A stretch of DNA of 40,654 nucleotides from an uncultured Eubacteriales bacterium (GCA_902765735.1 CACXBB010000020.1:1-40654); one strand, 5' to 3'. Counted from the stretch's first letter, positions 18,177 to 26,817 are shown. Notes: generated by a model from the letters alone, not told the origin. Translations and numbers: made by a program.

Positions 18177-18594
18177 GCTCCGCCGCCTCCCCGCCGTCTC
18201 TGCATCTTTCGCACAAGCCCACCAGTATGGTCTCCCGGGGGTCCAGCGCGAAGCCGTGGTCCTCCATCAGGTGCTTCGTCAGCGCGTCCATCAGCCGGCA
18301 GTCCACGTGGAACAGGTTGCCGCACTTCGAGCACATCATGTGAAAGTGGCCGTCGCACGCCGCGGCGTCCTCCACGTGCTGGTATTGGGTCACGCCTTGC
18401 ACGCTCTGGTACTTGCGCACCGCACCCTGCTCCGCCAGCTGCTCCAGATAGCGGTACACGGTGCTGCGGCCGATCTTCTCCCCCCGGTCCCGCATCTCAA
18501 AGACCACGTCGTCCACCGAGAAGTGCTTAAGGCCGCGCTCCTTCAAAAAACCCAGCATCTCCCGCTTCTGCCGGGTGTTGTACTCGCCGCGCAT
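18136..18594 (-). CDS. zur: Fur-family regulator, probably Zur
   Basis: The 152-residue protein has the Fur winged helix (GRSTVYRYLEQLAEQGAV), the histidine-rich metal site (HFHMMCSKCGNLFHVDC) and structural-zinc cysteine pairs CSKC and CERC. Fur, Zur and PerR cannot be told apart by motifs alone; the position inside a znu operon argues for zinc sensing. The C-terminal tail (ASGCHHCV) is unusual, Cys/His-rich, and comes from the stretch that overlaps znuC. It starts one base after the znuA stop. Confidence 0.9.
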   Translation of the reverse strand: MRGEYNTRQKREMLGFLKERGLKHFSVDDVVFEMRDRGEKIGRSTVYRYLEQLAEQGAVRKYQSVQGVTQYQHVEDAAACDGHFHMMCSKCGNLFHVDCRLMDALTKHLMEDHGFALDPRETILVGLCERCRDGGEAAEHGADTASGCHHCV

Positions 18595-18595
18595 G

Positions 18596-19501
18596 TCAGT
18601 TCAGCCCCGCTTTCAGCGCCTCGACGTTTTCCCGCATCAGGGACACCCAGCTCGCCCCGGCGTCGAAATCTGCCTGGGACAGCGTCTGCATGGAGTGCAG
18701 CGTCAGTATCTGCGCGCCGGTCTCCTCCGCCACGGTCCGGGCGATGGCCTGGGTGCTCAGTTCGATGGTGTAAATGGCGGGGATATGCTCGGAGGCCACC
18801 TTTTTGATCAGCGCCGTCACGATCTGGGCGCTGGGCTCGGTGTCCGCCGTGCAGGAGGGAAAGGCCGCAAGGTAGTCCAATCCGTAGGCCCGCACGAGGT
18901 AGATGAACGGAAAGCGGTCCGCAAATACCAGGGTCCTGCGCTCGGCGTTTGACACGATGTCCGCGATCTCGGCGTCGATCGCGTCGATCTCACCCGCATA
19001 GGCTTCGGCGTCGGCGCGGTATGCCTCCGCGTTGTCCGGGTCGATCTCCGCGAGCTTCTCCCCCGCGGCCCGGGCCATCTTCGCAGCGTTTTGGGGGGCG
19101 GTCCAGATGTGCTCGTCGTACTCCGGGCCCTCGTCGTGGTGATGCTCCCCCTCCTCCTCGACCAGGTTCCCGACATGATCCATCATCCGCAAGGTGGCCG
19201 GGGCCTCCGCCCCGTCGAAGCCCTCGAGGATGCTGTCCGCCCAGGCGTCGCTCTCGCCGCCGATGTACACGAACAGGTCCGCCTCGCCGATGGCGATGAT
19301 GTCCGCCGGGGTGGGCTCGAAGGAGTGGGCCTCCACGCCGGGCTTCAAAAGCATCGTGACCTCGGCCCTCTCCCCCGCCGCCTGCCGCGCGAAGTCGTAG
19401 CAGGGGAAGTCCGTGCACACAATGGACAGCTTTCCCTCGGCGTATCCGGCGGCGCACAGCATAACCAGCAGAAAAAGCGCCGCGAGCAATGTCTTTTTCA
19501 T
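18596..19501 (-). CDS. znuA: Zinc-binding substrate protein
   Basis: This 301-residue cluster A-I binding protein captures Zn(II) outside the membrane for ZnuBC. It has an N-terminal signal peptide (KKTLLAALFLLVMLCAAGYA), a metal histidine in GVEAHSFEPTP, an acidic His-rich loop (EEEGEHHHDEGPEYDEHIW) typical of zinc rather than manganese carriers, and a long central helix. It leads the operon znuA-zur-znuC-znuB behind a Fur-type operator. Confidence 0.95.
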   Translation of the reverse strand: MKKTLLAALFLLVMLCAAGYAEGKLSIVCTDFPCYDFARQAAGERAEVTMLLKPGVEAHSFEPTPADIIAIGEADLFVYIGGESDAWADSILEGFDGAEAPATLRMMDHVGNLVEEEGEHHHDEGPEYDEHIWTAPQNAAKMARAAGEKLAEIDPDNAEAYRADAEAYAGEIDAIDAEIADIVSNAERRTLVFADRFPFIYLVRAYGLDYLAAFPSCTADTEPSAQIVTALIKKVASEHIPAIYTIELSTQAIARTVAEETGAQILTLHSMQTLSQADFDAGASWVSLMRENVEALKAGLN

Positions 19502-19515
19502 GGCAAATCCCTCAT

Positions 19516-19574
19516 TTTGAAATCAGATTTCAAATTCAATTTCGTATTATAGAGGGATTCCGCGAAAAAGTCAA
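19516..19574 (-). promoter_or_regulatory. znu promoter with Fur-type operator
   Basis: On the minus strand TTGACT (19569-19574) and TATAAT (19546-19551) are 17 bases apart. Around +5 to +25 lies a perfect 19-bp palindrome (19516-19534) with arms TTTGAAATC and GATTTCAAA, the size and position of a Fur/Zur box. Repression by the operon's own regulator is the simplest reading. Confidence 0.8.
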
Positions 19575-19601
19575 GTGCCCGCGGCGATAATCATTGTTAT
19601 T

Positions 19602-21485
19602 TTATTGTACGGTGGGCGTGGTCTTGCGCATCTGAGGCACCGGCGGTATGCGGGGGTCCTCCTTGTTGAGCGTGAAGGTGAAATCGGCCCCCTTGCCGGG
19701 CTCGGACTGCACGCCGATCTGGCCGCCCATGAGCTCCGTGACGAGCTTGGCGATGGCCAGCCCGAGGCCGGTGCCGGTGGTGCGCATGCGGGACCGGTCC
19801 GCCTTGTAGAAGCGCTCCCATATCAGCGGGAGGTCCTTGGGCTCGATGCCGCAGCCGGTATCCCGCACACCCACGGCCACGCACCTGCCGGCGTCCCGGG
19901 CGTACACGGTCACCGTGCCCCCGGCGGGGGTGAAGCTCAGGGCGTTGTCCATCAGGATCACCAGCACCTGGGTGATGCGGTCCTCGTTGCCCATGCAGGA
20001 AAGCGGCGAGCCGTCGGTCTCCACCTTCAATTCGACGCCCGCCTCCGCGGCGATCTGCCGCATGCCCCGGGCGGCGGCCTCCAGTATGCCCGGCAGCTCC
20101 AGCCGCTCCAGCTCCACGCTGACGCGCCCGTCCTGCAATCGCGACATGTCCAGCATCTCGCCCACCAGCTTCTCCAGCCGTATGGTCTCCCGCAGGATCA
20201 CGCGGTAGCTGTCCTGACGCTCCTCCTCGGTGTCCATGCAGCCGTCGATCAGCGGCTCCACCATGCCCCGTATGCCGGTCAGGGGTGTGCGCAGCTCGTG
20301 GGAGATGTTGGCCACGTATTCCCGCCGAAGCTGCTCCATGCGCATAGCCTCGGACATATCCCGCAGCAGGCACACCGCGCCGATGATATCGCCGTTTTCG
20401 TCCATCAGCGGCGAGGCTCCGGCGTACAGCGCGCGCTGGGTGTGGTTCTGCCAGTTCAGCGACTCCGGCTCGCCGGCCTTCATGCAGCGCTTCAACAGCT
20501 CCTTGAGGGCCTGTATGTTGTCGTCCGGGCAGTCCCAGAGATCGTCGATGCCGTTGATCTCCATCAGCTCCAGGAACACCGGGTTGTAGTGCACGACGCG
20601 GCCCTTGTAGTCCACGGCAATCAGGCCCTCCCCGATGCCGGAGATGACCAGCCCCAGCTTGTCGCGCTCCTTGCGCAGGTTCTTGATGGCGTCGATCAGC
20701 CGGGCGGCCATGCTGTTCATGGTGCGGCCGAGGTCGCCGATCTCGTCGTTGGGCAGGCCGGTGATACGCTCGGCGTAGTCGCTCTCGTCGGTCAGCCGCC
20801 GGGCTGCGCGGGTGATGCGCTGTATGGGGCGCACCAGGCGGCGGGTGAGCTGGGTGGCCATGACCACGGCCATCAACAGCGACACGCTGATGACGATGAG
20901 CATCAAAACCCCGATGGTGCGGGTGAGCTGCCTTAACTGCTCCACCGGCTGGGCCAGCACCACGCCGCCCATGACGCCGCCGTCCTCGTCGTAGATGGGC
21001 ACCCCGGCGAACACCACCTCGCCCTCGATGAACTCAAAGTTCTGCATGGCTGAAACCCGCTCTCCCTGAAGGATGCGGGTGAAGAATTGCAGGTCGATGG
21101 CGCTGATGATGTCCACCCACTGCAGGTCGTCCTCCTGGGTGGGCGCGGCCCTCTCCACGCCGGGCTTTGTAGGCGGGGTGTACTGCCACAGCCGCATCTT
21201 CTCCTTCCCCTGCTCCAGGAAGAACACCCGGGCGTCGGTGAGGACCTGATAGATGCGCACCACCCTCGGCGAGGGCTTGAAGCCGCCGTCGGACACGGAG
21301 TGGACGGTCTCGGAGATGCGCTCGGCCTTGTTGAGCAGGTCGCGGATGTAGTTGTCGCGCACATAGCGGTAGGTCAGCACATAGGTGAGCACGCTGGCCA
21401 GCAGCACCACGGAGAGGGCCAGCGCGATGTGGCTCATGAGCGTCTTCGCGCCGATGCCCAGGTTGTTGTACTTTTTAAGCCTCAT
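19602..21485 (-). CDS. Membrane sensor histidine kinase (PhoR/ResE-like)
   Basis: The 627-residue kinase has a first membrane helix at about 15-38, an extracellular sensor region of ~145 residues, a second helix near 185-208, a HAMP linker, a PAS domain (about 275-380), the HisKA box ANISHELRTPLTGIRG (His near 395) and an HATPase_c domain with NALSFTPAGG, DTGCGI and GTGLGLAI. Architecture matches PhoR/ResE/WalK kinases; the signal is unknown. It follows the response regulator by 6 bases, and ends at a gap of about 27 bases before the znu promoter. Confidence 0.94.
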   Translation of the reverse strand: MRLKKYNNLGIGAKTLMSHIALALSVVLLASVLTYVLTYRYVRDNYIRDLLNKAERISETVHSVSDGGFKPSPRVVRIYQVLTDARVFFLEQGKEKMRLWQYTPPTKPGVERAAPTQEDDLQWVDIISAIDLQFFTRILQGERVSAMQNFEFIEGEVVFAGVPIYDEDGGVMGGVVLAQPVEQLRQLTRTIGVLMLIVISVSLLMAVVMATQLTRRLVRPIQRITRAARRLTDESDYAERITGLPNDEIGDLGRTMNSMAARLIDAIKNLRKERDKLGLVISGIGEGLIAVDYKGRVVHYNPVFLELMEINGIDDLWDCPDDNIQALKELLKRCMKAGEPESLNWQNHTQRALYAGASPLMDENGDIIGAVCLLRDMSEAMRMEQLRREYVANISHELRTPLTGIRGMVEPLIDGCMDTEEERQDSYRVILRETIRLEKLVGEMLDMSRLQDGRVSVELERLELPGILEAAARGMRQIAAEAGVELKVETDGSPLSCMGNEDRITQVLVILMDNALSFTPAGGTVTVYARDAGRCVAVGVRDTGCGIEPKDLPLIWERFYKADRSRMRTTGTGLGLAIAKLVTELMGGQIGVQSEPGKGADFTFTLNKEDPRIPPVPQMRKTTPTVQ

Positions 21486-21491
21486 CTTTCC

Positions 21492-22208
21492 TTACGGCTG
21501 CTCAGCCCCCGCTACCTCGAAGCGATAGCCCACGCCCCAGACCGTCTTGATGTCCCAGCCGTTGTCCTCGGTGCACAGCTTGGCGCGGATGCGCTTGATG
21601 TGGCTGTCCACCGCCCGGGTGTCGCCCAGGAAGTCGTAGCCCCAGATGCTCTGCAGCATGTGCTCCCGGCTGAACACCATGCCGGGGTTGCTGGCCAGCG
21701 TCCAGAGGATCTCCGTCTCCTTGGGGGTGCAGGGGATGGGCTTGCCCCCCAGCTTCACGGTGAAGGCGTTCATGTCGATCTCCAGATTGCCGATGACCAG
21801 ATGGGCGGACTTGTCGTCCTCCTTCATCTCCCGCATGCGCCTGAGCACCGCCTTCACGCGGGCCAGCACCTCCCGGGGGCTGAAGGGCTTGGTAATGTAG
21901 TCGTCCGCGCCCATCTCGAGGCCCAGCAGCTTGTCGAACTCGTCGCCCTTGGCCGTGAGCATGATGATCGGCACATTCGAGACCTTGCGCACCTCCCGGC
22001 ACACCATCAGCCCGTCCATGCCGGGCATCATGATGTCCAGTATGATCATATCCGGGTGCTGTATGCGGGCCTGCTGCACCGCCTGATCGCCGTCGTAGGC
22101 GGAGATCATCTGGTAGCCCTCCCGCCGAAAATAGGCGTTCAGAGACTGATGCACGTTCGGATCGTCGTCCGCCACCAGTATCTTGTAGCCCGTCCTGTAT
22201 TCATCCAT
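21492..22208 (-). CDS. OmpR/PhoB-type response regulator
   Basis: The receiver domain has the acidic pair (ADDD), phosphoacceptor D58 (MIILDIMMPGMDG), a Thr/Ser switch in MLTAKG and the lysine in ITKPFS. The C-terminal winged helix ends TVWGVGYRFE. I chose ATG 22208 because GGAGGT lies 8 bases before it; the upstream extension of three residues has none. It pairs with the kinase immediately downstream, and TTGACA direct repeats upstream suggest autoregulation. Confidence 0.95.
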   Translation of the reverse strand: MDEYRTGYKILVADDDPNVHQSLNAYFRREGYQMISAYDGDQAVQQARIQHPDMIILDIMMPGMDGLMVCREVRKVSNVPIIMLTAKGDEFDKLLGLEMGADDYITKPFSPREVLARVKAVLRRMREMKEDDKSAHLVIGNLEIDMNAFTVKLGGKPIPCTPKETEILWTLASNPGMVFSREHMLQSIWGYDFLGDTRAVDSHIKRIRAKLCTEDNGWDIKTVWGVGYRFEVAGAEQP

Positions 22209-22234
22209 TGATCGCACCTCCCTGCGGATTGTAT

Positions 22235-22292
22235 TGTCAAGATATCACAACTTCTTGTCAAACGTGTGTCTTTATTGTCGAATATATGTCAA
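22235..22292 (-). promoter_or_regulatory. TTGACA direct repeats upstream of the response regulator
   Basis: On the minus strand TTGACA recurs at 22235-22240, 22257-22262 and 22287-22292, with TCGACA at 22277-22282. Steps are 22, 20 and 10 bases, about whole helical turns. PhoP-type regulators bind such repeats (TTHACA every 11 bp). The AT-rich remainder of 22293-22482 holds possible promoters in both directions, none strong enough to call. Confidence 0.45.
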
Positions 22293-22500
22293 CAGATTAC
22301 AATACCATATCTTCGACGCACATTCGCCCTATTTAGTTTCACGTTTAATAGTATTGTAACATATAATCCCGGTATATACAACGGTTATTGCAAATATATA
22401 TAAGCGAAAACCGCGAACGGAAGGAATTGCCGCGCAAGAAGCGGGCGCGTCGCGCCGATAATAGCCTGTGCCGGATTTGCGCGGAAGGGACGTGACGGGC

Positions 22501-23094
22501 GTGAAGACGATTCGTTCGATGATCGGCATGCCGGTGGTGTGCCGCAACCGAAGGATCGGGCGGATGGTCCAGGCGGAGCTGGAGGAGGACCTCACCCGGC
22601 TCAGGGGCATATGGGTCAGCGCCGGGTTTCGCGGCGCGCGATGGCTCCCCGCCGAGAGGCTCGAAATGCTGGGCCGGGTGGCCATACTCTCCGACGGCCC
22701 CGGCACGCGGCGGCGCATGCGCATCGCCCCCCTGTTTCGCCGCGCGACGGGCACCGACGGCGCCCGGCTGGGGGCCGTCACCGGGGCGGAGATCGACGAG
22801 ATCAGCTTCGCGGTGACGGCGCTGTGGCTGTCCCTGGGCTTCTGGGACGACCTCGTGACCGGACGGCGGCGCGTCGAACGCTTCACCGCAAACCGGGAGA
22901 CCGGCGAGATCATCATCGATCCCGCCGAATTGGAAAGGGAGGGATGGATCAATGAAGGGCGGCATGACCAAGGGCCTCATCGCCGGGATGCTGATCGGCT
23001 CCGCGGCGGCGACCATGTTCGGCGTGATGAACTGGCAGACCGAGCGCAAGTGGAACCAGGCGGCGAAGAAGACCGGCAGCTGGATCTCCGATAA
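22501..23094 (+). CDS. PRC-barrel domain protein, over-long C-terminus
   Basis: The N-terminal part (IRSMIGMPVVCRNRRIGRM) and a second unit near GARLGAVTGAEID look like PRC-barrel folds, small beta barrels found in sporulation (YlmC-like) and RNA-processing proteins. GTG 22501 has GGAAGGGA 10 bases upstream. Convincing sequence ends near IIDPAELEREGWI; the last ~48 residues run in another frame across the YtxH-like gene and have a shadow-like Arg/Asp/Gly composition. The original stop may have been lost. Function unknown. Confidence 0.7.
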   Translation: MKTIRSMIGMPVVCRNRRIGRMVQAELEEDLTRLRGIWVSAGFRGARWLPAERLEMLGRVAILSDGPGTRRRMRIAPLFRRATGTDGARLGAVTGAEIDEISFAVTALWLSLGFWDDLVTGRRRVERFTANRETGEIIIDPAELEREGWINEGRHDQGPHRRDADRLRGGDHVRRDELADRAQVEPGGEEDRQLDLR

Positions 23095-23122
23095 GGCCGA
23101 CGATTTCGCGCGGAAGATGTGA
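22952..23122 (+). CDS. YtxH-like small membrane-anchored protein
   Basis: This 56-residue protein starts MKGGMTKGLIAGMLIGSAAATMFG, a glycine-rich membrane segment as in YtxH/general stress proteins, and ends with a charged amphipathic helix. AAGGGAGGG precedes the ATG. It lies almost wholly inside the +1-shifted end of the PRC-barrel frame. Its stop TGA is the first triplet of repeat element B. Confidence 0.72.
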   Translation: MKGGMTKGLIAGMLIGSAAATMFGVMNWQTERKWNQAAKKTGSWISDKADDFARKM

Positions 23123-23602
23123 GTGGTTAGGGAGTAGGGAGTAGGGAGTAGGGAGTAGAGGTTACGGCTCCAAAAGCCTTCCCCTTCAGGGGAAGGTGGC
23201 AGCCCGTAGGGCTGACGGAAGAGGTTCTGCCTTCCCCTTCAGGGGAAGGTGGCAGCCCGTAGGGCTGACGGAAGAGGTTCTGCCTTCCCCTTCAGGGGAA
23301 GGTGGATTAATGCCGTCAGGCATTAAGACGGAAGAGGTCGTCCCCCTGCACTACGGAACCCACCCCGTCGTAGGGGCGATGCCCCCATCGCCCTGAACCC
23401 CGTCGTAGGGGCGGCGATTCGCCGCCCGCTGAACTGAAACGGGCGATACGTGCGGGCGGGCTCAGGCTCCCCTGCGCAGGGGGAGCTGTCAGCGAAGCTG
23501 ACTGAGGGGGCGTGTATTCCGCGAACGCCATGAATGGCGTCCCTACGATGGACCGCAGGCCATTCCCCTACTCCCTGCTCCCTACTGCCTGCTCCCTCTC
23601 AC
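23120..23602. repeat. Heptad-array element B with palindromic cargo
   Basis: About four tandem AGGGAGT heptamers (23129-23156) face four degenerate AGGGAGC/AGGCAGT heptamers in reverse (23563-23602). Between them lie three tandem two-hairpin units, two GTAGGG-headed palindromes (23371-23395, 23404-23431), an unlike two-hairpin unit (23468-23512) and a reversed GTAGGG palindrome (23521-23546). No gene is visible in this 480-bp stretch. Confidence 0.8.
23177..23338 (+). repeat. Three tandem two-hairpin units, 53-bp period
   Basis: Units begin at 23177, 23230 and 23283. Each has hairpin 1 (CCTTCCCCTT-AGGGGAAGG), TGG, a second small hairpin and GACGGAAGAGGT. Hairpin 2 is CAGCCC-GGGCTG in the first two and ATTAATGCC-GGCATTAA in the third: its sequence changes but its pairing is kept. 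Confidence 0.85.
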
Positions 23603-23624
23603 CGGAACAAAGGACGTAATCTTC

Positions 23625-24662
23625 ATGCAAAACATCTTCACTACGACACACAGGGCACTCTGGAAGCCCGCCATCGTTCTCGCCACCCTCGCTGCGGGGC
23701 TCATGATCTTTCGAGGCCCGGCCCTGCGGGTGGGGGTCCTGTGTCTGGGCGGGGCGGTGATGGCGTTCCTGCTGGAGCCGCTGGCGGTCCGGCTGGAAAA
23801 AGTGCTCTCCCGGGACGCGGCGGCGGTGGCGGCGCTTCTGATCGTGCTGCTGGCGGCGGCGGGGCTTCTGTGGCTCTTCCTGCCGGCGGTGGTGCGGGAG
23901 GCCGCGCAGCTCATGGAGGCGCTGCCCCAATCCGTGGCGCGGCTGTCGGACTGGGCGCAGGCGCTTTCCGACCGCGCGGCGCGACGCCTCCCCGGCCTGA
24001 ACCTGCCCGAGCTGCCGCTGAACCGGCTAACGGATCTGCTGACCGGCATGCTCGCGGGGACGCTGGCCCTCGCGGGCAGCGCGGCGGACGCCCTGTCCCG
24101 GCTGTCCATGATGGCCATGCTGTGCGTGTTCTTCCTGTGCGACCGGGACCGGCTGCTGCTGCGCCTGGAACTCCTGACGCCCCGCTCCGCCCGCTGCACG
24201 GCCGTGCGCATGGGCGGCGCGGTGGCCCGGGAGGTGCGGCTGTACCTCCAGGGACAGCTCCTGGTCGCGCTGGCGGTGGGCGTGCTCGCGGCGCTGGGTC
24301 TCATGCTCATCGGCGTGCGCAGCGCCGCGGTGCTGGGCGGCATCGTGGGCATACTGAATATGGTGCCCTACTTCGGCCCGTTTATCGGCGGCGTGCCCGC
24401 GGTGCTCATCGCGCTGGGCGACGGCTGGCAGAAGGCGGCGCTGTGCGTAGGCGTGCTGACTCTGGTGCAGCAGCTCGATTCCGCCATCATCTCCCCGCGC
24501 ATCATGGGCAGCCTCACCGGCTTCTCCCCGGCGGCGGTGCTGGTGGCCATCTACGCCGGGGCCAGCTTCGGCGGCATCAGCGGCATGCTGGTGGCGCTGC
24601 CGGTGCTGATGTCCGTCCGAACGGTATTTAGAGTTTTCGTTCAACAGCACGAAAACAATTGA
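23625..24662 (+). CDS. AI-2E family permease
   Basis: The 345-residue membrane protein follows the AI-2E (YdiK/PerM/TqsA) pattern: paired N-terminal helices, a soluble loop with [17 protein letters not shown], and a C-terminal helix group with [29 protein letters not shown] and a final [12 protein letters not shown] block. Members move small molecules or ions (AI-2, Na+/H+); which applies here is unknown. It begins 22 bases after repeat element B, with AAAGGA before ATG; no promoter is evident outside the element. Confidence 0.9.
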   Translation: MQNIFTTTHRALWKPAIVLATLAAGLMIFRGPALRVGVLCLGGAVMAFLLEPLAVRLEKVLSRDAAAVAALLIVLLAAAGLLWLFLPAVVREAAQLMEALPQSVARLSDWAQALSDRAARRLPGLNLPELPLNRLTDLLTGMLAGTLALAGSAADALSRLSMMAMLCVFFLCDRDRLLLRLELLTPRSARCTAVRMGGAVAREVRLYLQGQLLVALAVGVLAALGLMLIGVRSAAVLGGIVGILNMVPYFGPFIGGVPAVLIALGDGWQKAALCVGVLTLVQQLDSAIISPRIMGSLTGFSPAAVLVAIYAGASFGGISGMLVALPVLMSVRTVFRVFVQQHENN

Positions 24663-24687
24663 ACTTTTCCGAGAAATGTGCTATAAT
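24659..24687 (+). promoter_or_regulatory. ireB promoter
   Basis: TTGAAC and TATAAT are 17 bases apart; the -35 overlaps the AI-2E stop codon. Transcription should start near 24694, 34 bases before ireB. Confidence 0.8.
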
Positions 24688-24727
24688 GATTTTGAATGTG
24701 AATGCTTTGCTCGAAAGGCGGTGCGCT

Positions 24728-24991
24728 ATGAACGGCAAAATGGATGAAACAAGGCATTTCCGCATTCCGGCGGATGCCCCGGAATCGGCGGCTGAGATCA
24801 TTGAGTTGGTCTATCAGGCGCTGAAGGCCAAGGGGCATGATCCCATAATGCAGATGGTGGGCTACATTATTTCCGGCGATCCCACCTACATAACCAGCTA
24901 TAACAACGCCCGCTCGCTGATCCGTCGGTTGGAGCGCGACGAGCTGTTGGAGGAATTCGTGCGCTTCTATGTGGAGCAGCACGACAAGTGA
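24728..24991 (+). CDS. ireB: IreB-family regulatory phosphoprotein (UPF0297)
   Basis: In Enterococcus IreB is phosphorylated by the IreK kinase and dampens cephalosporin resistance. The 87-residue protein has the whole family sequence: [11 protein letters not shown] (with the family's conserved Thr), [39 protein letters not shown] and [11 protein letters not shown]. In Firmicutes it usually stands with ruvX and DUF1292, as here, with an aldo-keto reductase gene inserted between. Confidence 0.96.
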   Translation: MNGKMDETRHFRIPADAPESAAEIIELVYQALKAKGHDPIMQMVGYIISGDPTYITSYNNARSLIRRLERDELLEEFVRFYVEQHDK

Positions 24992-25088
24992 CCTCCGCAG
25001 GCCGCCGGCGGTCTGTTCGGGCTGCATCAGGGCTGGAAACCGGGCGTTTCCAGCCCTGTAATCGTGTAGAGCAAAGGAAACACCTGTC

Positions 25089-26024
25089 ATGCAAATGCGA
25101 AAACTTGGACGAAGCGGCCTCGCGGTCTCCCGATTGTGCTACGGCACGCTGACCATGTCGCCGCTTCAGAAGGACCTCTCCCCGGAGGCGGGCGCGCGGC
25201 TGCTGGTCCACGCCTACGAGCGCGGGGTGCGGTTTCTGGACACCGCCGATCTCTACGGCACCTACCCCCACATCCGGCTGGCGCTCAGGGACGCGCCGGA
25301 CTACGTGGTCAGCACCAAGGCCTACTGCTGGGACGAACCCACCGCCGCCGCCGCGCTGGAGCGTGCCTTCCGGGGCCTCGGGCGGGACTACGTGGACCTG
25401 TTCATGCTGCATGAGCAGGAATCCCTCTACACCCTGCGGGGCCACGAGGAAGCCCTCGTCTACCTGCAAAAGCAAAAGGAGCTCGGGCACATCGGCGCCG
25501 TCGGGGTCAGCACCCACTATGTCGCCTGCGTGCGGGCCGCGCCCCGCTTTCCGATGATCGACGTGATCCACCCCCTCGTCAACCGGGCGGGCATCGGCAT
25601 ACAGGACGGCACCCGCGAGGACATGGAGGACGCCATCCGGGCCGCGCGGGAACACAACATCGGCATATTCGCCATGAAGCCCCTGGGCGGCGGGCACCTG
25701 ATCGCCGACAACCGGGCGGCGCTCGAGTACGCCATCGGCAGTCCCCTGCTGGACAGCGTGGCCATGGGCATGCAGAGCGTCGAGGAGATCGACGCCGACG
25801 TCGCCGCCTTCGAGGGCGATTTCAGTCGGCTGGACGCCCTCAGGGACCGCCCCCGGCAGATCATGGTGCACGACTGGTGCGAGGGCTGCGGCAAGTGCGC
25901 CGAGCGCTGCCGCCAGAAGGCCATCGCCGTCGTCGACGGCCGGGCGCGGGTGGACCCGGAAAAGTGCGTGTTCTGCGGCTATTGCGCCCGGGCGTGCCCC
26001 CAGTTCTGCATAAAGGTGGTGTGA
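25089..26024 (+). CDS. Aldo/keto reductase with C-terminal ferredoxin domain
   Basis: The first ~255 residues form an aldo/keto reductase barrel: GRSGLAVSRLCYGT, LDTADLYG (catalytic Asp and Tyr), STKAYCWDE (Lys) and IGIFAMKPLGGGHL. Residues ~258-311 carry two 4Fe-4S motifs (CEGCGKCAERC and CVFCGYCARACP). Such fusions are common in anaerobes and may take electrons from ferredoxin; the substrate is unknown. It lies between ireB and ruvX, 3 bases before ruvX, so is probably in their operon. Confidence 0.93.
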   Translation: MQMRKLGRSGLAVSRLCYGTLTMSPLQKDLSPEAGARLLVHAYERGVRFLDTADLYGTYPHIRLALRDAPDYVVSTKAYCWDEPTAAAALERAFRGLGRDYVDLFMLHEQESLYTLRGHEEALVYLQKQKELGHIGAVGVSTHYVACVRAAPRFPMIDVIHPLVNRAGIGIQDGTREDMEDAIRAAREHNIGIFAMKPLGGGHLIADNRAALEYAIGSPLLDSVAMGMQSVEEIDADVAAFEGDFSRLDALRDRPRQIMVHDWCEGCGKCAERCRQKAIAVVDGRARVDPEKCVFCGYCARACPQFCIKVV

Positions 26025-26027
26025 GAG

Positions 26028-26768
26028 ATGCGGGTGATCTGTCTGGACGTGGGCGAAAAGCGCATCGGCGTGGCGGTGTCCGACCTGCTGGACCTCACCG
26101 CCCAGGGAGTGGAGACGATATGGACCAGGGGCTTCGAGCGCGACGCCGAGCGGGTCGTGGCGCTGTGTAAACAGTACGAGACCAACCGCGTGCTGTGCGG
26201 CCTGCCGAGGAATATGGACGGCACCGAGGGCTTTCAGGCCGGGCGGGTCCGGCAGTTCGCCCAGAGACTCACGGAACAGGGGCTGAACGTCCGCTTCGAG
26301 GACGAGCGCCTCACCACAAAGCTGGCCACCAGCCTGCTGATCGAGGGCGACGTGCGCCGCCAAAAGCGCAGGGACGTGGTGGACAAGCTCGCGGCGACCT
26401 ACATCCTGCAATCCTTCCTGGACCGGGGCGGATGGCGGGATGAAGCACATAAAAACTATCTGAGGAGTGTATATCACATGAGCGAGAACAATCATGAACT
26501 GGATATGGAGCGCGAGGACATCGTGCAGCTGGTGGACGAGGACGGCAACGAGGTGGACTTCGAGCACCTGATGACCCTCGAGCACAAGGGCCGGACCTAC
26601 ATCTGCCTCGTGCCCGTGGAGCCCATGGAGGATGTGGAGGAGGACGAGCTGGTGATCCTGCGCATCGAGACCGACGAGGACGGCAACGACTACTATACCT
26701 CCATCGACGACGACGCCGAGCTGGACGAGGTCTTCGAGAAGTACCTCGAGATCGCCGAGGCGGACTGA
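26028..26768 (+). CDS. ruvX: RuvX (YqgF) fused in frame to a DUF1292 protein
   Basis: Residues 1-140 are RuvX/YqgF, an RNase H-fold nuclease thought to act on Holliday junctions or 16S rRNA ends: LDVGEKRIGVAVSD, then FEDERLTT and KRRDVVDKLAA with catalytic acids. Instead of stopping, the frame continues through AHKNYLRSVYH into MSENNHELDMEREDIVQLVDEDGNEVDFEHLMTLEHKG, a complete DUF1292 protein that is normally separate. GAGGAG lies 11 bases before the internal ATG 26478, so the ribosome may also start there and make free DUF1292 protein (96 residues). Either a fusion or two nested products is possible. Confidence 0.88.
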   Translation: MRVICLDVGEKRIGVAVSDLLDLTAQGVETIWTRGFERDAERVVALCKQYETNRVLCGLPRNMDGTEGFQAGRVRQFAQRLTEQGLNVRFEDERLTTKLATSLLIEGDVRRQKRRDVVDKLAATYILQSFLDRGGWRDEAHKNYLRSVYHMSENNHELDMEREDIVQLVDEDGNEVDFEHLMTLEHKGRTYICLVPVEPMEDVEEDELVILRIETDEDGNDYYTSIDDDAELDEVFEKYLEIAEAD

Positions 26769-26775
26769 CACAAAC

Positions 26776-26808
26776 GCCCCCTGTCCCGATACGGTCGGGG
26801 CAGGGGGC
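26776..26808 (+). terminator. Terminator-like hairpin after ruvX-DUF1292
   Basis: GCCCCCTGTCCCGA pairs with TCGGGGCAGGGGGC (one G-U) around a 5-base loop. No T-run follows, so termination may be weak. Confidence 0.6.
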
Positions 26809-26817
26809 ATCTGCGTC

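Noticed and set aside
23177-23338. CRISPR array
   Set aside because: Tandem units at 53-bp period are near identical along their whole length, with no unique spacers and no cas genes.
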